Positions 61,566 through 64,000 of a DNA stretch of 64,000 nucleotides are shown piece by piece; the first letter of the stretch is position 1, and every line of letters starts with the position of its first letter. This DNA is from Bradyrhizobium commune (GTDB lineage: Bacteria > Pseudomonadota > Alphaproteobacteria > Rhizobiales > Xanthobacteraceae), in contig NZ_CP061379.1 in assembly GCF_015624505.1 (NCBI RefSeq), positions 744,001 through 808,000 on the forward strand. Reading direction: 5' to 3'. The notes under the pieces are model-generated. The model saw only the letters and a list, made by a program, of their open reading frames with translations, had not been told where the DNA came from and did not search any database. A program made the position numbers and the translations under genes.

Positions 61566-63764
61566 TTGGGGTCTCGAAAACAAAAAAAGCGAAAGCGCGA
61601 CGTGCTCGCCAAGGCCGGCCAACGGCCGCGCAAGCCGCGATTCGCACGCGCGCCGCATTTGCCAGCCGAACACGAGCACATGCAGGGCAGCGCGGACGCC
61701 GAAGCGGCAGTCGCTGAAGCGCGCAAATCGCATGAACGGCTGCGCCAGGCCGTCGACATGCTGCCGCAGGGCATCGTGATCCTCGATCCCGAAGGCCGCT
61801 ACGTCCTCTGGAACAAGCAATACGCAGAAATCTACAGCAAGACCGCCGATCTGTTCCAGGAAGGCGCACGTCTGGAAGACACGTTGCGCGTCGGCGTCGC
61901 CCGCGGCGATTATCCGGAGGCCCTGGGCCACGAGGAAGAATGGCTGGCCGAGCGGCTGAAGAAACTCTACGAGCCCGGCAAGCGCCATGAGCAGACGTTG
62001 TCGGACGGGCGCGTCATCCTGATCGAGGAACGCCGCACCGATGACGGCGGCGTGGTCGGCCTGCGCGTCGACATCACCGAATTGAAGCAGCGCGAGGCCT
62101 CGTTCCGCCTGCTGTTCGACGGTAATCCCGTCCCCATGATCGTCTGCGCGCTGGACGACGAGCGCATCCTCGGCGTCAATGACGCAGCGATTGCGCATTA
62201 CGGCTATAGCCGCGCCGAATTCGAGAAGCTGAAGATCCGCTCCCTGCAGGCCTTCGACAGCGAGCCGCCCTGGACCACCGACCCGACCGGCGAGGAGCAG
62301 GCCGCGCGCACCTGGAAGCACGTCAAGGCCGACGGCGCGCTGATCGATCTTGCGATCTATTCGCGCGAATTGACCTATGCCGAGCGGCCCGCGGTGCTGC
62401 TCGCGCTGATGGACATCACCGAGCGCAAGCGCGCCGAGGCGCGGCTCGCCTTCATGGCCCAGCATGACGGGCTCACGGGCTTGCCGAACCGCAATCTGTT
62501 GCGCCAGACCATGGACGAGATGCTCCAGCACACCCGCCGCAGCACCGACAAGGTCGCGGTGCTGATGCTCGGGCTCGACAATTTCAAGGCGGTCAACGAC
62601 ACGCTGGGGCACGCGATCGGCGACAAGCTGTTGCGCGGCGTCGCCAAGCGGCTGCGTTCGACCTTGCGCGAGGAAGACGCCCTCGCGCGTCTCAACTCCG
62701 ACGAGTTCGCGATCGTGCAGGGCGGGCTCGCCCGCCCCGAGGACGCGGTGATGCTGGCCAAGCGCCTGCTGGAGGCCATTACCGATCCCTATCTGCTCGA
62801 CGGCCATTCCGTGGTGATCGGGGCCTCCATCGGCATCGCGATGGCGCCGGGCGACGGTGACGATTCCGAGAAGCTGCTCAAGAGCGCCGACATGGCGCTG
62901 TCGCGCGCCAAGCTAGATGCGCGCGGCACCTTCGCCTTCTTCGAGGCCGCGCTCCACGCGAAGGCCCAGACCCGCCGCAAGATCGAGGTCGAGCTGCGCG
63001 ATGCGATCCAGAACGACGTGCTGCGCCCCTATTATCAGCCGCTGATCGATCTTTCGAGCGGCCGCATCACCGGGTTCGAGGCGCTGGTGCGCTGGCCGCA
63101 TCCGGAGCGCGGCATGGTCTCGCCGGCCGAGTTCATTCCGGTCGCCGAAGACACCGGGCTGATCAATCCGCTTGGCGGGCTGATGCTGCGCCGGGCCTGC
63201 CTCGATGCCGCGACCTGGCCGGACGACGTCCGCGTCGCCGTCAATCTGTCGCCGCTCCAGTTCCGCAGCGGCCATCTGCTCTCGATGGTGACGGACGCGC
63301 TGAAGCATTCCGGCCTGCCGCCGCGGCGGCTCGAGCTCGAGATCACCGAGACGCTGCTGCTCGAGAAGAGCGCCCAGGTGCTCGCGACCCTGCATGCGCT
63401 GCGCACACTCGGCGTCCGCATCTCGATGGACGATTTCGGCACCGGCTATTCCAGCCTTAGCTATCTGCGCAGCTTCCCGTTCGACAAGATCAAGATCGAC
63501 CAGTCCTTCGTGCGCGATCTCGGCGCCAACCGCGAATCGCAGGCGATCATCCGTTCCATCGTCAGCCTCGGCAAAGGCCTCGGCGTCATCATCACCGCCG
63601 AGGGCGTCGAGACCGAGGCCGAGCTCAGCTGCCTCCGTGCCGAAGGCTGCGACGAGGGCCAGGGTTTTCTGTTCAGCAAGGCCCGCCCGAACGCCGAGAT
63701 TATCAGCCTGCTGGCCGCGCAGCGCGGCATCGACGGCGACGAGGACGCCGCGCTGGTGGCGTGA
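61566..63764 (+). CDS. PAS-PAS-GGDEF-EAL protein with degenerate GGDEF motif
   Basis: About 732 residues from a TTG at 61566; the start is uncertain (TTG 61560, GTG 61602 and ATG 61680 also possible). PAS domains at about residues 50-165 (DMLPQGIVILDPEGRYVLWN) and 175-295 (DGNPVPMIVCALDDERILGV). GGDEF-like domain 300-455: the signature reads LARLNSDEFAIV, and the first metal Asp is lost (MLGLDNFKAVND). EAL domain 475-720 keeps EALVRWPHP, DDFGTGYSSLSYL, KIDQSF and AEGVETEAE. Likely a c-di-GMP phosphodiesterase tuned by PAS ligands, with the GGDEF part as a GTP-binding regulator. The extreme N-terminus is strongly basic (SRKQKKRKR). Confidence 0.87.
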   Translation: MGSRKQKKRKRDVLAKAGQRPRKPRFARAPHLPAEHEHMQGSADAEAAVAEARKSHERLRQAVDMLPQGIVILDPEGRYVLWNKQYAEIYSKTADLFQEGARLEDTLRVGVARGDYPEALGHEEEWLAERLKKLYEPGKRHEQTLSDGRVILIEERRTDDGGVVGLRVDITELKQREASFRLLFDGNPVPMIVCALDDERILGVNDAAIAHYGYSRAEFEKLKIRSLQAFDSEPPWTTDPTGEEQAARTWKHVKADGALIDLAIYSRELTYAERPAVLLALMDITERKRAEARLAFMAQHDGLTGLPNRNLLRQTMDEMLQHTRRSTDKVAVLMLGLDNFKAVNDTLGHAIGDKLLRGVAKRLRSTLREEDALARLNSDEFAIVQGGLARPEDAVMLAKRLLEAITDPYLLDGHSVVIGASIGIAMAPGDGDDSEKLLKSADMALSRAKLDARGTFAFFEAALHAKAQTRRKIEVELRDAIQNDVLRPYYQPLIDLSSGRITGFEALVRWPHPERGMVSPAEFIPVAEDTGLINPLGGLMLRRACLDAATWPDDVRVAVNLSPLQFRSGHLLSMVTDALKHSGLPPRRLELEITETLLLEKSAQVLATLHALRTLGVRISMDDFGTGYSSLSYLRSFPFDKIKIDQSFVRDLGANRESQAIIRSIVSLGKGLGVIITAEGVETEAELSCLRAEGCDEGQGFLFSKARPNAEIISLLAAQRGIDGDEDAALVA

Positions 63765-63796
63765 TCGGATCCTGACGCAAGGGACGCGCTGCTCTC

Positions 63797-63834
63797 TCGG
63801 CGAACCTCTCCCGCTTGCGGGAGAGGTTCGCCGA
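63797..63834. terminator. 18-base perfect hairpin after the GGDEF-EAL gene
   Basis: TCGGCGAACCTCTCCCGC (63797-63814), two-base loop, then GCGGGAGAGGTTCGCCGA (63817-63834). Begins 33 bases after the stop. Long GC stem without a T-run; either a terminator or a dispersed CCTCTCCCGC-type palindromic repeat. Confidence 0.65.
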
Positions 63835-63895
63835 AGGCGCGGGTGAGGGCTCTCTCCTCTCGGGGGGTTCGATTGCAGAGACACCCGCTCCCCAA

Positions 63896-63919
63896 CCCTC
63901 CCCCGCAAGCGGGGGAGGG
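63896..63919. repeat. Second GC hairpin, CCCTCCCCCGC type
   Basis: CCCTCCCCCGC (63896-63906), AA, GCGGGGGAGGG (63909-63919). Related in style to the hairpin at 63797; the two arms and the 60 bases between form a paired palindromic unit before the convergent gene at the window edge. Confidence 0.6.
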
Positions 63920-63950
63920 AGCGCACCGTCGTTGCGGCTGTCACTCTGCG

Positions 63951-64000
63951 TCAGCTCCCCGACAATATCGCCTTGCCGACATCCTCGTAATGCGTATCGC
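63951..64000 (-). CDS. C-terminal end of an unidentified protein (continues beyond window)
   Basis: On the minus strand an open frame ends at 63951 (TGA) with DTHYEDVGKAILSGS as its last residues. It enters from beyond base 64000. Too short to identify; the frame choice rests on the two flanking hairpins placing a convergent stop here. Confidence 0.45.
   Translation of the reverse strand, partial: DTHYEDVGKAILSGS

Noticed and set aside
1..64000. CRISPR arrays, tRNA or rRNA genes
   Set aside because: No regularly spaced repeat array and no cloverleaf-like or rRNA sequence was noticed on either strand; no dedicated scan could be run.

Overview
The window reads as a chromosomal segment of a slow-growing rhizobial alphaproteobacterium, most likely Bradyrhizobium or a close Nitrobacteraceae relative. 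The reasons are the high GC with strong third-position bias, Omp25-type barrel proteins, many substrate-binding-protein-dependent ABC transporters, and the intergenic palindromic repeats with CCCGGCGAAGGCCGGGACC ends. This assignment is inference from style and families; no rRNA or tRNA gene is present to confirm it.

Layout. 1-3.1 kb: end of an FAD oxidoreductase and a nitrate/sulfonate/taurine-type ABC transporter. 3.2-8.35 kb: an aromatic-acid cluster (gentisate dioxygenase, GST-type isomerase, MarR regulator, aryl-CoA ligase, salicylyl-CoA-hydroxylase-like monooxygenase) that can be read as salicylate to salicylyl-CoA to gentisate to ring cleavage. Both of its minus-strand promoters carry the same dyad box. 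8.5-24.3 kb: housekeeping and envelope genes (Cys-rich secreted protein, NADP oxidoreductase, dicarboxylate/glutamate symporter plus binding protein, ATP-grasp protein, ferredoxin-NADP reductase, GltB-like FMN protein, PilZ, CNNM/CorC protein, chemoreceptor, double-barrel porin, a frameshifted small secreted gene). 24.4-29.8 kb: creatininase divergent from an NMT1-type ABC operon with a 2-hydroxyacid dehydrogenase and a duplicated-domain protease inhibitor. 29.8-33.5 kb: accessory genes and debris (HExxE protein, tandem repeats, a UDP-galactopyranose mutase tail, a glycine-zipper protein, AraC/SDR pair, an internally deleted DUF4239 remnant).

33.5-39.5 kb is the most interesting part. The 3' end of radC is present three times in the same orientation. 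The intact gene is at 39.4-40.2 kb and tail copies lie at 35.2 and 33.5 kb. They delimit a 1.6-kb segment (IclR regulator, operator, EthD protein) and a 4.2-kb low-GC segment holding one large gene: an alpha/beta-hydrolase (SERAC1/SesB-like) joined to a STAND/NACHT-like NTPase and TPR repeats. This is the architecture of fungal NLRs with a lipase effector and resembles bacterial anti-phage STAND proteins. It is the best candidate for an undescribed defence system.

40.2-50.7 kb: Tat-exported intradiol dioxygenase, AAA ATPase, exported ABM-domain protein, AraC regulator with tandem boxes, a second double-barrel Omp25-like protein, methionine aminopeptidase, MscS channel and a K+/H+ antiporter. 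50.7-56.65 kb: a five-gene PotABCD-type transporter/deacetylase operon divergent from a GntR regulator, with two perfect AAATGTGCACATTT palindromes between them. 56.7-58.8 kb: modABC. 59-64 kb: secreted protein, MepA endopeptidase, L,D-transpeptidase, and a PAS-GGDEF-EAL protein whose GGDEF motif is degenerate.

Starts were chosen by ribosome-binding site, signal peptide or overlap where the longest reading frame looked too long. All functions are from motif recognition by eye; no database search was run.
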